A DNA stretch of 64,000 bases, taken from assembly GCF_000422805.1 (NCBI RefSeq), contig NZ_AUGT01000009.1, positions 558,761-622,760 of the forward strand, given 5' to 3'. Both the position numbers and the translations under genes were made by a program. This stretch comes from Nocardioides halotolerans DSM 19273 (GTDB lineage Bacteria > Actinomycetota > Actinomycetes > Propionibacteriales > Nocardioidaceae). Below the pieces are notes generated by a model, which saw only the letters and a program-made list of their open reading frames with translations, did not search any database and had not been told where the DNA came from. This document shows positions 18,349 through 26,328 of the stretch, one piece after another; positions within the stretch are counted from its first letter, which is position 1, and each line of letters begins with the position of its first letter.

Positions 18349-18439
18349 CTCGCACCAGTCACACAAGTGAAATCGGCTGACCGCACGGTCGGCCGTCTAC
18401 CCCGGTACCTGACACGGCCGGAGAGATGAGAGAAGGACG

Positions 18440-19081
18440 ATGCCCACTCCCAAGAAGGGTGCCCGCCTCGGCGGCAGCCCCTCGCACCAGAGGCTGATCG
18501 TCTCGAACCTCGCCACGGCGCTGTTCGAGCACGGCCGGATCACGACCACCGAGGCGCGCGCCCGCGTGCTGCGGCCGGTCGCGGAGAAGCTGATCACCAA
18601 GGCCAAGCGGGGCGACCTGCACAACCGGCGCGAGGTCCTCAAGACCATCCGCGACAAGTCGGTCGTGCACACGCTGTTCACCGAGATCGCGCCCACCTTC
18701 GAGGAGCGTCCCGGGGGCTACACCCGGATCACCAAGATCGGTCCGCGCAAGGGCGACAACGCCCCGATGGCGGTCATCGAGCTGGTGACCGAGAAGTACG
18801 ACCCCAAGCCGGCCCGCGGCAAGAAGAAGGCCGAGCCCGCCCCGAAGACCGCCCCGGCCCCCGCGGCCGAGGAGGTCGACGAGACCGTCGACGCCCCGAC
18901 CGAGCTTGCCGAGGAGGCCTCGCCCGAGGAGAGCGTGATCGCCGAGGCCGAGGTGGCCGAGGACGAGACCGCGGCTGACGAGGCTCCGGCCGACGAGGCG
19001 GCCGACGAGGCCGCCGACGAGACTCCCGCCGAGGAGTCCGCTGGCTCCGAGGAGTCCGACGAGGACGCCGACAAGGCCTGA
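18440..19081 (+). CDS. rplQ: 50S ribosomal protein L17 (bL17) with acidic tail
   Basis: bL17 lies near the tunnel exit. The core (about residues 1-118) has [39 protein letters not shown] and a [21 protein letters not shown] segment. It is followed by roughly 95 residues rich in Glu, Asp and Ala, making 213 residues against ~120 in E. coli. GAGAGATGAGAGAAGGA precedes the ATG. Last gene of the operon; a strong terminator follows. Confidence 0.96.
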   Translation: MPTPKKGARLGGSPSHQRLIVSNLATALFEHGRITTTEARARVLRPVAEKLITKAKRGDLHNRREVLKTIRDKSVVHTLFTEIAPTFEERPGGYTRITKIGPRKGDNAPMAVIELVTEKYDPKPARGKKKAEPAPKTAPAPAAEEVDETVDAPTELAEEASPEESVIAEAEVAEDETAADEAPADEAADEAADETPAEESAGSEESDEDADKA

Positions 19082-19098
19082 GCTCCCACCTGATCGTT

Positions 19099-19125
19099 GA
19101 CCCGGCGCGAACTTCGCGCCGGGTC
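19099..19125. terminator. Bidirectional terminator between rplQ and the PanE-like gene
   Basis: GACCCGGCGCGAA (19099-19111) and TTCGCGCCGGGTC (19113-19125) are perfect inverted arms around a single base, giving an 11-bp GC stem with a 5-nt loop. It lies between two convergent genes ending at 19081 (+) and 19130 (-), and a short T-containing stretch follows on the plus strand. It would serve both strands. Confidence 0.8.
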
Positions 19126-19129
19126 GACG

Positions 19130-20020
19130 TCATTTCCGGCGGGCTGCGCGCTGGACCCGCTCGTTCGCCGGGGTCGGTACGCCGTGCAGCCGGCCGAGCA
19201 GCACGATCTCGCCGGCCCGGAAGTCGACCTCCGTGTCGAGGCCGCGGGCCAGGCTCTGGCCCAGCGAGTTCGGCCCGTCGATGCCGGGTCGGGCCTGCAG
19301 CAGGTCGCCGCGACGCTCCTGGTCGTCCTCGTGGCTCACCACCGGGATGCCGGCGGCGGCGAGGACGGCCTCGGCCTCGGCGCGGACCAGCGGCTTGAGC
19401 CGGTCGCCCTCCTCAGGCAGGACCGTGCGGACGTCACCCACGGCGTTGGTGACCAGCTTGCGGTGCTTCCACGCCATGATGTCGGGCCGGGGCACCGACT
19501 CGAAGCCGGCCGTGCGCAGGTCCGCCGAGATCCGCTCGGCGACCTCGTCGGTGCCGGAGGGGTAGCGGCCGATGTCGAGGATCCCCGGCACCGGGTGGCA
19601 CTCCTGGACCACCAGGCCCGGCTCGAGGTGCTGGGCGGGCAGCATCGCGGTGATCGCGTAGGTGCGGGCGAACCGGCGCAGCGTCGCCGGCTCGTTGCTG
19701 ACGCCGTTCTGCGCGCAGACCACCGGCACGTCCTCCGGCGCGTGCCGGGCGAGGTCGGCCAGCGCCGCCTCGGTCTGGTGGGACTTCACGGCGAGGACGA
19801 CCACGGTGTCGTCACGCCACTCCACGCCCGCCGCCGAGTCGGTGGCAGCGACCCGGACGGTGTGCCGCCCGTCGGCGGTGTCGAGCACCAGCCCGTCCTC
19901 GCGGATCCGGGCGAGGTGCTCGCCGCGGGCGACCAGCGTGACGTCGTGCCCGGCGAGGTGCAGGCGAGCGCCGATGCCCCCACCGACGGCGCCGGCGCCG
20001 TGGACGACGTAGGAGCTCAC
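19130..20020 (-). CDS. PanE/ApbA-family ketopantoate reductase-like oxidoreductase
   Basis: NADP-dependent 2-dehydropantoate 2-reductase fold; the true substrate is unproven. The Rossmann motif is at the N-terminus (YVVHGAGAVGGGIGARL), followed by VVVLAVKSHQTEAALADL and AQNGVSNE. The conserved catalytic lysine region reads MAWKHRKLVTNA (about residue 185) and the C-terminal domain has GRGLDTEVDFRAGEI. GTG 20020 overlaps the stop of the 69-residue membrane-protein gene as GTGA. Length of 296 residues is typical. A role in pantothenate synthesis is possible but cannot be told from sequence. Confidence 0.82.
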   Translation of the reverse strand: MSSYVVHGAGAVGGGIGARLHLAGHDVTLVARGEHLARIREDGLVLDTADGRHTVRVAATDSAAGVEWRDDTVVVLAVKSHQTEAALADLARHAPEDVPVVCAQNGVSNEPATLRRFARTYAITAMLPAQHLEPGLVVQECHPVPGILDIGRYPSGTDEVAERISADLRTAGFESVPRPDIMAWKHRKLVTNAVGDVRTVLPEEGDRLKPLVRAEAEAVLAAAGIPVVSHEDDQERRGDLLQARPGIDGPNSLGQSLARGLDTEVDFRAGEIVLLGRLHGVPTPANERVQRAARRK

Positions 20021-20226
20021 ATCACCTCGGGCTTGTTGCGCATCATCGTGACCCAGGCGAGCAGGCCGCCGCCCGAGAGCAGCAGGACCACGCCGACGAT
20101 GGCGAGGGTCTGCTGGTCCTGGACCAGGCCGATGACCGCGAGCACGAGGCCCGCGAGCAGGTCGACCAGGGCCGTCAGGCCGAGGATCTTGGCGGTCTGG
20201 GCGGGCAGGCTCTCCGACGCGGTCAC
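20017..20226 (-). CDS. Small two-helix membrane protein, function unknown
   Basis: A 69-residue protein with two hydrophobic helices (about residues 14-36 and 40-60), separated by a short QDQQT turn and ending in a basic MMRNKPEVM tail. No family recognised. It is probably co-transcribed with the PanE-like gene, since its TGA overlaps that gene's GTG. The GTG at 20226 is only 35 bp from the divergent kinase start, so the two promoters must overlap. Confidence 0.6.
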   Translation of the reverse strand: MTASESLPAQTAKILGLTALVDLLAGLVLAVIGLVQDQQTLAIVGVVLLLSGGGLLAWVTMMRNKPEVM

Positions 20227-20261
20227 GGGGCGATTCTGTCACCGGCTGGTAGACACGCTCC

Positions 20262-21170
20262 ATGGTGCGCGGCGTGCTGGTGGTCGGCGAGGCGCTGGTC
20301 GACATCGTGCGTACGCCGACCGGCGAGGAGCGCGAGCACGCAGGCGGCAGCGGCGCGAACGTCGCGGTGGCGCTGGCCAGGCTGGGCCGCCCGACGCGCA
20401 TCGCGACGTGCTTCGCCGACGACCGCCACGGCCGGCTGGTCAGCGAGTTCCTCGAGCGCGCGGGGGTGGTCCTGGCGAGTGAACCGGGCGCCGTGCCGCG
20501 GACCTCGACCGCGCGGGCGTCGCTCGACGGGTCCGGTGCCGCCGACTACACCTTCGACCTCGACTGGCGGCTCTCGCCGGTCGACCCGTCCGAGGACCCG
20601 CTGGTCGCGCACACCTGCTCGCTCGGGGCGGTGCTCCCGCCGGGAGCGGACGAGGTGGTCGCGCTGCTCGCACGGCTGCGGGACCGCTCGACCATCAGCT
20701 ACGACGTCAACGCCCGGCCCTCGGTGACGGGCGCCGGTGCCGAGGTCGTGGCGCGGGTCGAGCGCGTGGCTGCGGTGGCCGACCTGGTCAAGGCGAGCGA
20801 CGAGGACCTCGAGGTGCTCTACCCCGGGCGGACCCTCGCCGAGGCGGTCGCCAGGCTGCTCAGGCTCGGGCCGGCCGCGGTCGTCGTGACCCGGGGCGGC
20901 GACGGCGCGCTGTGGCTGGACCGGGTCGGCACCGTCGAGATCGCCTCCCGCCCCGTGGTGGTCGCTGACACGATCGGCGCCGGCGACACCTTCGGTGCCG
21001 CACTCCTCGACGCACTGTGGGAGCGGGGCCGGCTCGGCGCCGAGCACCGGGCCGGCCTCGCGGCGCTGCCGCGGGCCGAGGTCCGTGCGGTCCTCGAGCA
21101 CGCCGCCCGCGCGGCGGCCGTCACCGTGTCGCGGGCGGGCGCGGACCCGCCGTACCGCCACGAGCTGTAG
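20262..21170 (+). CDS. PfkB-family carbohydrate kinase (fructokinase-like)
   Basis: Ribokinase-fold sugar kinase transferring phosphate from ATP. Signature 1 is at residues 28-42 (GGSGANVAVALARLG) and signature 2 at 236-249 (DTIGAGDTFGAALL), with catalytic base D242. The N-terminal VVGEALVDIV strand is intact. The length of 302 residues and the motifs fit the fructokinase subgroup, but the sugar is not determinable. TAGACA at 20250-20255 ends 6 nt before the ATG, suggesting a leaderless message. Confidence 0.88.
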   Translation: MVRGVLVVGEALVDIVRTPTGEEREHAGGSGANVAVALARLGRPTRIATCFADDRHGRLVSEFLERAGVVLASEPGAVPRTSTARASLDGSGAADYTFDLDWRLSPVDPSEDPLVAHTCSLGAVLPPGADEVVALLARLRDRSTISYDVNARPSVTGAGAEVVARVERVAAVADLVKASDEDLEVLYPGRTLAEAVARLLRLGPAAVVVTRGGDGALWLDRVGTVEIASRPVVVADTIGAGDTFGAALLDALWERGRLGAEHRAGLAALPRAEVRAVLEHAARAAAVTVSRAGADPPYRHEL

Positions 21171-21187
21171 CGCTCGCGGCGTGCGCC

Positions 21188-22894
21188 CTACGACACCGGG
21201 GCGGCCGCCACCGACTCCTCGGGGGCGGGCGCGAGGTAGGCGTGCACGAGGGGTACGACGGACGCGCCCTCGCCGCTGGCCGCCGCCACCCGCTTCATCG
21301 ACCCCGCGCGGATGTCGCCGGCCGCGAAGATGCCGGGCACGGTGGTGGCCAGGTTGGCCGGTGGCAGGCCGTCGACCCACTGCTCGCGCGGGACGTCGCG
21401 CCCGGTCAGGATGAAGCTGTGCTTGTCGCGGGCCAGCTCCGGCGGCAGCCAGTCGCAGCGCGGCTCGGCGCCGAGCAGCAGGAAGAGCCCCCGGGCGATT
21501 TTGCGGGTCCGCTCTCCGGTGTTGAGGTCCTCCAGGGTCAGCCACTCGAGGGCGCCCTCGCCGCCGCCGTCGACCACGCGCGTGCAGGGCAGCACCTCGA
21601 TCCGCTCCTGGTAGCCGATCTCCTGGATGAGGTAGTCCGACATGGTCTCCTCGAGACCGGGTCGCCGCACGACGATCGTCACCGACCGCGCGAACCTGCA
21701 CAGGTGGAGCGCGGCCTGACCGGCCGAGTTGCCACCGCCGACCACGACGACGTCGTAGCCCTCCATCTCGCGGCCCGCGGTCATCGCGGCGCCGTAGTTG
21801 ACGCCGTTGCCGACCAGCTCCTCCAGCGCCGGCACGCCCAGCTTGCGGTAGGCGACGCCGCTGGAGATCAGCACCGCCCGCGCGCGCACGCGGTCGTCGT
21901 CGCAGTGGAGCACGTGCGGGTCGCCGTCGCCGCCGGGGGCGAGGCCGGTGACCTCCCAGCCGGTGAGGAAGCGGGTGCCGAAGCGGATGGCCTGGTTGCG
22001 GGCACGCAGGGCCAGTCGCATCCCGGAGATGCCGCGCGGGAAGCCGAGGTAGTTGCGGATCATCGAGCTCGTGCCGGCCTGGCCGCCCACGGCCTCGGCC
22101 TCGAGCACGCGGACGCTCAGGCCCTCCGAGGCGGCGTAGACCGCCGCGGCCAGCCCCGCCGGACCGGCCCCGACGACCGCCAGGTCGACGACCTCGTCGG
22201 CCTGCTCCTCGGTGCGCGGGTAGATGGAGCGAGCCACGTCGCGCACCGACGTCGCCTGGATCGGGCCACGCGCGGGCGACCACACCACCGGGTACCGCGG
22301 CCGGTCGGTGCCGAGCTGCTCGAACATCTGCGGCATGAAGTCGCTCAGGTGCGGGTCGTCCGGGTCGTAGACGGCGTTCTGCATGCCCATCCGGTCGAGG
22401 AAGTCGCGGATGGCCATGGTGAGGCCGTCGTGGACGGGGGAGATGACCTTGGCGCTGACCACCTCGGGCTGCGGGACCGTCGAGGTCCAGTCCGAGAGCA
22501 GCTCGGTGATCGCGTTGTGGAACTCCTCGTCACGGTTGCCGCGCGGCATCAGCAGGTAGGCGTCGTACTTGCCGCGGGCGAGCCCCGGACGGAGCTCCTC
22601 GGCGTCGGCGAGGAAGTGGTCCCAGTGCGCGGCGATCACGCGCCGCGCGGTCGGGACGACGAGACGGAACCGGTGCACCGCCTCGAACATCTGCTGGACG
22701 TCGGGCAGCCGCGAGTCGCTCACGAACAGGGCCACGGCCTCGCCGGCGTCCTTGAGCTCCTGGGCGAGCTTCTCCGCCTCCGCACAGGAGCGGGCGGACC
22801 GCAGGGTGTAGTCGTGTCCGTACCGGCGGTAGAACACCTCGAGCAGGGTGTCGGCGTGGTGCTCGGAGACGAGGATGATCGCGGGATCTGCCAC
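21188..22894 (-). CDS. Receiver-like domain fused to thioredoxin-reductase-like flavoprotein lacking CxxC
   Basis: The N-terminal ~130 residues resemble a response-regulator receiver fold, with acidic residues near E11 and D60 (LFVSDSRLP). Residues ~235-560 are a thioredoxin-reductase-type FAD/NAD(P)H module: GAGPAG at 242-247 binds FAD, GGGNSAG at 386-392 binds NAD(P)H, and FAAGDIRAG is near the end. The redox CxxC that should lie near residues 365-375 is replaced by [12 protein letters not shown]. It is therefore unlikely to reduce thioredoxin in the usual way. GTG start; TAGGGT ends 6 nt upstream on this strand, suggesting a leaderless transcript. Related two-domain proteins are often annotated FAD-dependent oxidoreductase. 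Confidence 0.85.
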   Translation of the reverse strand: MADPAIILVSEHHADTLLEVFYRRYGHDYTLRSARSCAEAEKLAQELKDAGEAVALFVSDSRLPDVQQMFEAVHRFRLVVPTARRVIAAHWDHFLADAEELRPGLARGKYDAYLLMPRGNRDEEFHNAITELLSDWTSTVPQPEVVSAKVISPVHDGLTMAIRDFLDRMGMQNAVYDPDDPHLSDFMPQMFEQLGTDRPRYPVVWSPARGPIQATSVRDVARSIYPRTEEQADEVVDLAVVGAGPAGLAAAVYAASEGLSVRVLEAEAVGGQAGTSSMIRNYLGFPRGISGMRLALRARNQAIRFGTRFLTGWEVTGLAPGGDGDPHVLHCDDDRVRARAVLISSGVAYRKLGVPALEELVGNGVNYGAAMTAGREMEGYDVVVVGGGNSAGQAALHLCRFARSVTIVVRRPGLEETMSDYLIQEIGYQERIEVLPCTRVVDGGGEGALEWLTLEDLNTGERTRKIARGLFLLLGAEPRCDWLPPELARDKHSFILTGRDVPREQWVDGLPPANLATTVPGIFAAGDIRAGSMKRVAAASGEGASVVPLVHAYLAPAPEESVAAAPVS

Positions 22895-22961
22895 GGGCCA
22901 ACCCTATGACTCCGCGGGTGACGGCGCCGCTGGCGAGATCCGGCCCTGAGAGGATGCCCGG

Positions 22962-23765
22962 GTGCGGATCCGCCTCGATGTCGCCTACGACGGCACGGCC
23001 TTCCACGGCTGGGCCGCGCAGCCCGGGCTGCGGACGGTCGAGGGCGAGCTCTCCGCGGCGCTGGCCACGGTCCTGCGGGTGCCGGAGGTCGCGCTCACGT
23101 GCGCCGGGCGCACCGACGCGGGGGTGCACGCGCGCGGGCAGGTCGTCCACGCCGACCTCGACTCGCTGCCCGAGGGCGACGGCTCGATGGAGCGCCTCGC
23201 GCGCCGGCTGAACGGCGTCCTCGACGCCGACGTGCGGGTGCTGCGCGCGCGCGAGGCGCCCGCGGGCTTCGACGCGCGGTTCTCGGCGCTGTGGCGTCGC
23301 TACGCCTATCGCGTCGCCGACCGGCCCGCAGCCGTCGACCCGCTGCGCCGCGCGCACGTGCTGGCCTGGCCGCGCCCGGTCGACGAGGTGGCGATGAACG
23401 CCGCGGCGCCGGCGCTGGTGGGGGAGCACGACTTCGCGGCGTTCTGCAAGCAGCGCGAGGGCGCGACGACGATCCGCACGCTGGTCGACCTGCGCTGGGA
23501 GCGCGAGCCGGACGGGTTGCTCGTGGCGCACGTGCGGGCCGACGCGTTCTGCCACAGCATGGTGCGCTCGCTGGTGGGCTGCCTGCTCGCCGTCGGTGAG
23601 GGGCGCCGTCCGGCCGAGTGGGCCGCCGAGGTGCTGGCCGCCGAGCGCCGCGACTCCGCGGTGGCCGTCGCACCCGCGCACGGGCTCACGCTCGAGGAGG
23701 TCGGCTACCCGCCGGTCGCCGAGCTCGCGGCGCGCGTCGAGGTCACCAGGGCGCGCCGTGGCTGA
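22962..23765 (+). CDS. truA: tRNA pseudouridine(38-40) synthase TruA
   Basis: Converts uridines 38-40 of the anticodon stem to pseudouridine. The catalytic aspartate is D52 in [17 protein letters not shown]; the N-terminus reads [17 protein letters not shown] and the C-terminal domain has [23 protein letters not shown] 22962 with GAGAGGA upstream. In many actinobacteria truA follows rplQ; here about 3.9 kb of other genes intervene. The end overlaps the next gene by 8 nt. Confidence 0.95.
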   Translation: MRIRLDVAYDGTAFHGWAAQPGLRTVEGELSAALATVLRVPEVALTCAGRTDAGVHARGQVVHADLDSLPEGDGSMERLARRLNGVLDADVRVLRAREAPAGFDARFSALWRRYAYRVADRPAAVDPLRRAHVLAWPRPVDEVAMNAAAPALVGEHDFAAFCKQREGATTIRTLVDLRWEREPDGLLVAHVRADAFCHSMVRSLVGCLLAVGEGRRPAEWAAEVLAAERRDSAVAVAPAHGLTLEEVGYPPVAELAARVEVTRARRG

Positions 23766-24369
23766 GCCGACCTCCGAGGACCACTACTTCTCCGCCGACC
23801 CGTCGGTGCCCTTCAGGCGTCTGCCCGTCACGGCTTCGATGTGGGGCCACGAGCTCGCCCTGACGAGCGGCTCCGGGGTCTTCGCCCAGGGCCGGCTCGA
23901 CTCCGGGACCGCGGTGCTGTTCCGGGAGACGGCGCCGCCCGCTCCCGGCCGCATCGTCGACCTCGGCTGCGGCTACGGCGTGATCGGGCTGGCGATCGCC
24001 CGCGCCGTGCCGGGTGCGGTCGTCACCGGCATCGACGTCAACCAGCGGGCGGTGCTGCTCGCCAACGAGAACGCCGCCTCCCTCGGCGTGACCGACCGGT
24101 TCAGGGCCACGGACCCCGCCGGGGTGGCGGCGGACGCGGCGTACGACGAGCTGTGGTCGAACCCGCCCATCCGGATCGGCAAGGCGGCGCTGCACGACCT
24201 CCTGCTCACGTGGCTCCCACGGCTGGTGCCGGGCGGCTCGGCGACGATGGTGGTGGGCAAGAACCTCGGCGCGGACTCGTTGCAGCGCTGGCTCGGCGAG
24301 CAGGGGTTCCCGACCCGGCGAATTGCGAGTGCGAAGGGCTTCCGCGTCCTGAAGACTCTCCGGCCGTGA
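23758..24369 (+). CDS. RsmC-like class I methyltransferase (MTS family)
   Basis: SAM-dependent methyltransferase of the small MTS domain family that includes RsmC/YbiN-type 16S rRNA guanine-N2 methylases. Motif I is DLGCGYG at residues 68-74 and the NPP[I/F] catalytic motif is SNPPIRIGK at about 134-142; the [13 protein letters not shown]-terminus is typical. GTG 23758 overlaps the truA stop by 8 nt; an earlier start would run far into truA. The 203 residues match single-domain actinobacterial members. An rRNA target is inferred from the family. Confidence 0.85.
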   Translation: MAEPTSEDHYFSADPSVPFRRLPVTASMWGHELALTSGSGVFAQGRLDSGTAVLFRETAPPAPGRIVDLGCGYGVIGLAIARAVPGAVVTGIDVNQRAVLLANENAASLGVTDRFRATDPAGVAADAAYDELWSNPPIRIGKAALHDLLLTWLPRLVPGGSATMVVGKNLGADSLQRWLGEQGFPTRRIASAKGFRVLKTLRP

Positions 24370-25280
24370 TCACTCCGTGGGAGGACCCCGCCTGGCTGGC
24401 GGGTGCCGTGGCCTGGGTCGACGACCGGCTCGCCGGGCTCGGGCGGGAGCGCACCGGCGAGCCGGAGCAGCCGCACGTCCGCACCTGGGCCACCGCCCTG
24501 CGGGTGCCGACCGCGGAGGGCCCGGTGTGGTTCAAGGCCAACACGCCCGAGCTCCGGCACGAGGTCGCCGTCGCCGAGCGGGTCTCGGCGCGGGTGCCCG
24601 ACCGGGTGCCGGCCCTGCTGGCCAGCGACGTCGCCAGCGGCTGGATGCTGATGGCCGACGCCGGCGAGCGGCTGCGCGAGGTGGTCCCCCGCGAGCAGAG
24701 CCTGGCCCGGTGGCACGACGTGCTGGCCGGGGCCGCCGACGTCGCCCGCGCCCTGGAGCCGGACGTCGACGACCTGCTCGCGGTGGGCGTCCCCGACCTG
24801 CGGCTGGCGACGCTGGCCGACCACTACGCCGCGCTGGTGGAGCGGCTCGACCTCGAGCCGAGGTTCCGCGACGCGGTGGGGCGGGTCCGCGACCTGGTCG
24901 ACGAGCTCGCGTCGTACGCCGTGGTCGAGACGCTCCAGCACGACGACCTGCACGACGGCCAGGTGTTCGTGAAGGACGGGCGCAACCTCATCCTCGACTG
25001 GGGCGACGCCGTCGTGTCCCACCCCTTCTTCACCCTGTCGGTGACGCTGGAGGGCAACGTCGCGTGGGGGCTCGACGACGTGGAGGACAGCGAGGACATC
25101 GCGCCGTACGTCGACAGCTACCTCGAGCGCTACGCCCCCGACCGGCCCGAGCTCCGCGAGGCGGTGCCGGCGGCGCTGCGGCTCGGCTGGGTGGGCCGGG
25201 CGCTCAACAACCCCGACGTCAGCGGCCCCGAGCACACGCTGACGCGGCTGCGGATGTTCCTCGACGGACGGCCGGGATAG
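24366..25280 (+). CDS. Phosphotransferase (aminoglycoside/choline kinase-fold) protein
   Basis: Protein-kinase-like fold small-molecule kinase. Candidate nucleotide lysine K58 (VWFKAN), the Brenner-type catalytic loop HDDLHDGQVFV near 192-202, and the metal-binding DWGDAV at about 211-216 are visible. Q199 occupies the position where Asn is usual, so activity is not certain. The start GTG overlaps the methyltransferase TGA (GTGA), so truA, the methyltransferase and this gene form one coupled unit. Substrate unknown; 304 residues. Confidence 0.75.
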   Translation: MITPWEDPAWLAGAVAWVDDRLAGLGRERTGEPEQPHVRTWATALRVPTAEGPVWFKANTPELRHEVAVAERVSARVPDRVPALLASDVASGWMLMADAGERLREVVPREQSLARWHDVLAGAADVARALEPDVDDLLAVGVPDLRLATLADHYAALVERLDLEPRFRDAVGRVRDLVDELASYAVVETLQHDDLHDGQVFVKDGRNLILDWGDAVVSHPFFTLSVTLEGNVAWGLDDVEDSEDIAPYVDSYLERYAPDRPELREAVPAALRLGWVGRALNNPDVSGPEHTLTRLRMFLDGRPG

Positions 25281-25345
25281 CCGCGGTCAGCGGGTCAGCG
25301 GGTCAGCGGCGACCGCCAGCGCCGCGCCGGTCTACGTTGGCAGCC

Positions 25346-25987
25346 ATGGGTGACACGTGGCTGTCCGAGACGCGCACGTCCTACGACATCGATGCAGCCG
25401 GCTACGCCGACAAGGTGAGCGGGCTGCTGGCCGGAAGTCCTTACCTGCGCGCGAGCCTGGCGGTGTTCGCCGAGCTGGTCCTCGACGCCGGAGGTGGGCC
25501 GGTGGCCGATGTGGGCTGCGGGCCCGGGTACGTCACCGACCACCTCCACGACGTCGGCGTGGACGCGTTCGGGATCGACCTCTCACCCGAGATGATCTCG
25601 ATCGCGCGACGGGACTACCCACACCTGCGGTTCGAGGTGGGCACCATGACCGACCTCGATCTCGAGGACTCCTCGGTCGCCGGCATCGTCGCGTTCTGGT
25701 CGGTCATCCACGTGCCCGACGAGGCGGTGCCGGGCGTGCTCGAGGAGTTTCGCCGCGTGTTGCGACCGCAGGGTCTGGTGCTCGTCGGCTTCCACGTCGG
25801 CGACGAGGCGCAGCACACGTCCCGGGGCTACACGGGTCGGCAGATCAACGTCGAGAGCCACCATCGCCGACCGGGCACCGTCGCGGGTTGGCTTCGTGAC
25901 GCGGGTTTCTCGATCGAGGCCGAGCTCGTCCTGAGGCCGGACGAGGCCGTCCCGGGGGCGGTCATCTTCGCGCGCACTGCTGGCTGA
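25346..25987 (+). CDS. Class I SAM-dependent methyltransferase
   Basis: Methyltransferase-11/25-type fold. Motif I is ADVGCGPGYV (about residues 54-63), motif II GIDLSPEMISIARRDYP, and the post-motif FWSVIHVPDEAVPGVLEEFRRVL; substrate unknown. ATG 25346 is chosen; TACGTT at 25333-25338 ends 7 nt before it, suggesting a leaderless transcript. Before it, GGTCAGCG occurs three times in tandem around 25287-25310. Length 213 residues. Confidence 0.82.
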   Translation: MGDTWLSETRTSYDIDAAGYADKVSGLLAGSPYLRASLAVFAELVLDAGGGPVADVGCGPGYVTDHLHDVGVDAFGIDLSPEMISIARRDYPHLRFEVGTMTDLDLEDSSVAGIVAFWSVIHVPDEAVPGVLEEFRRVLRPQGLVLVGFHVGDEAQHTSRGYTGRQINVESHHRRPGTVAGWLRDAGFSIEAELVLRPDEAVPGAVIFARTAG

Positions 25988-26000
25988 ACGCGTCGTGGTC

Positions 26001-26273
26001 TCAGCGGTCTCGCAGCGCCTCGACCAGCTCGCTCTTGTTCATCTTCGAGCGGCCCTCGATCCCGATCTCGCGGGCCCGCGTGCGCAGGTCGTCGACCGTC
26101 CAGTCGTCGTACGACCCGGACTTCCCACCCTTGCGGCCCACCGCCTTCCGTGACGAGCTCGCGGCGGCGTTCGCGATCCGCGCCGCCTTCTCCTTGCTGG
26201 CCCCCTCGTCGCGGAGCGCCTCGTAGGTCTCGTCGTCCTTGACGCTGGGCCCGGGTGTCTTCCTCGCTGGCAT
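26001..26273 (-). CDS. Small Rho-N/SAP-like domain protein (DUF7218 type)
   Basis: A 90-residue basic protein. The C-terminal half (about 50-90) reads YDDWTVDDLRTRAREIGIEG...MNKSELVEALRDR, a Rho termination factor N-terminal/LEM-like helix-extended-loop-helix that usually binds nucleic acid. The N-terminal half has VKDDETYEALRDEGASKEKAARIANA, a motif common in small actinobacterial proteins of this type. Often linked to stress responses, but no function is assigned. It lies beyond the liv operon terminator, so it has its own promoter. Confidence 0.75.
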   Translation of the reverse strand: MPARKTPGPSVKDDETYEALRDEGASKEKAARIANAAASSSRKAVGRKGGKSGSYDDWTVDDLRTRAREIGIEGRSKMNKSELVEALRDR

Positions 26274-26285
26274 GGGTGGTCGGTA

Positions 26286-26321
26286 ACCGGCCGGGGCGGG
26301 TGCAAGCCCGCCCCGGCCGGT
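26286..26321 (-). terminator. Strong terminator of the liv-type ABC operon
   Basis: A perfect 15-bp stem, ACCGGCCGGGGCGGG at 26286-26300 and CCCGCCCCGGCCGGT at 26307-26321, closes a TGCAAG loop. It starts 8 nt after the stop of the substrate-binding protein gene on the minus strand. Only a short TT follows on that strand, as is common for high-GC terminators. Confidence 0.85.
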
Positions 26322-26328
26322 GCTGCGC

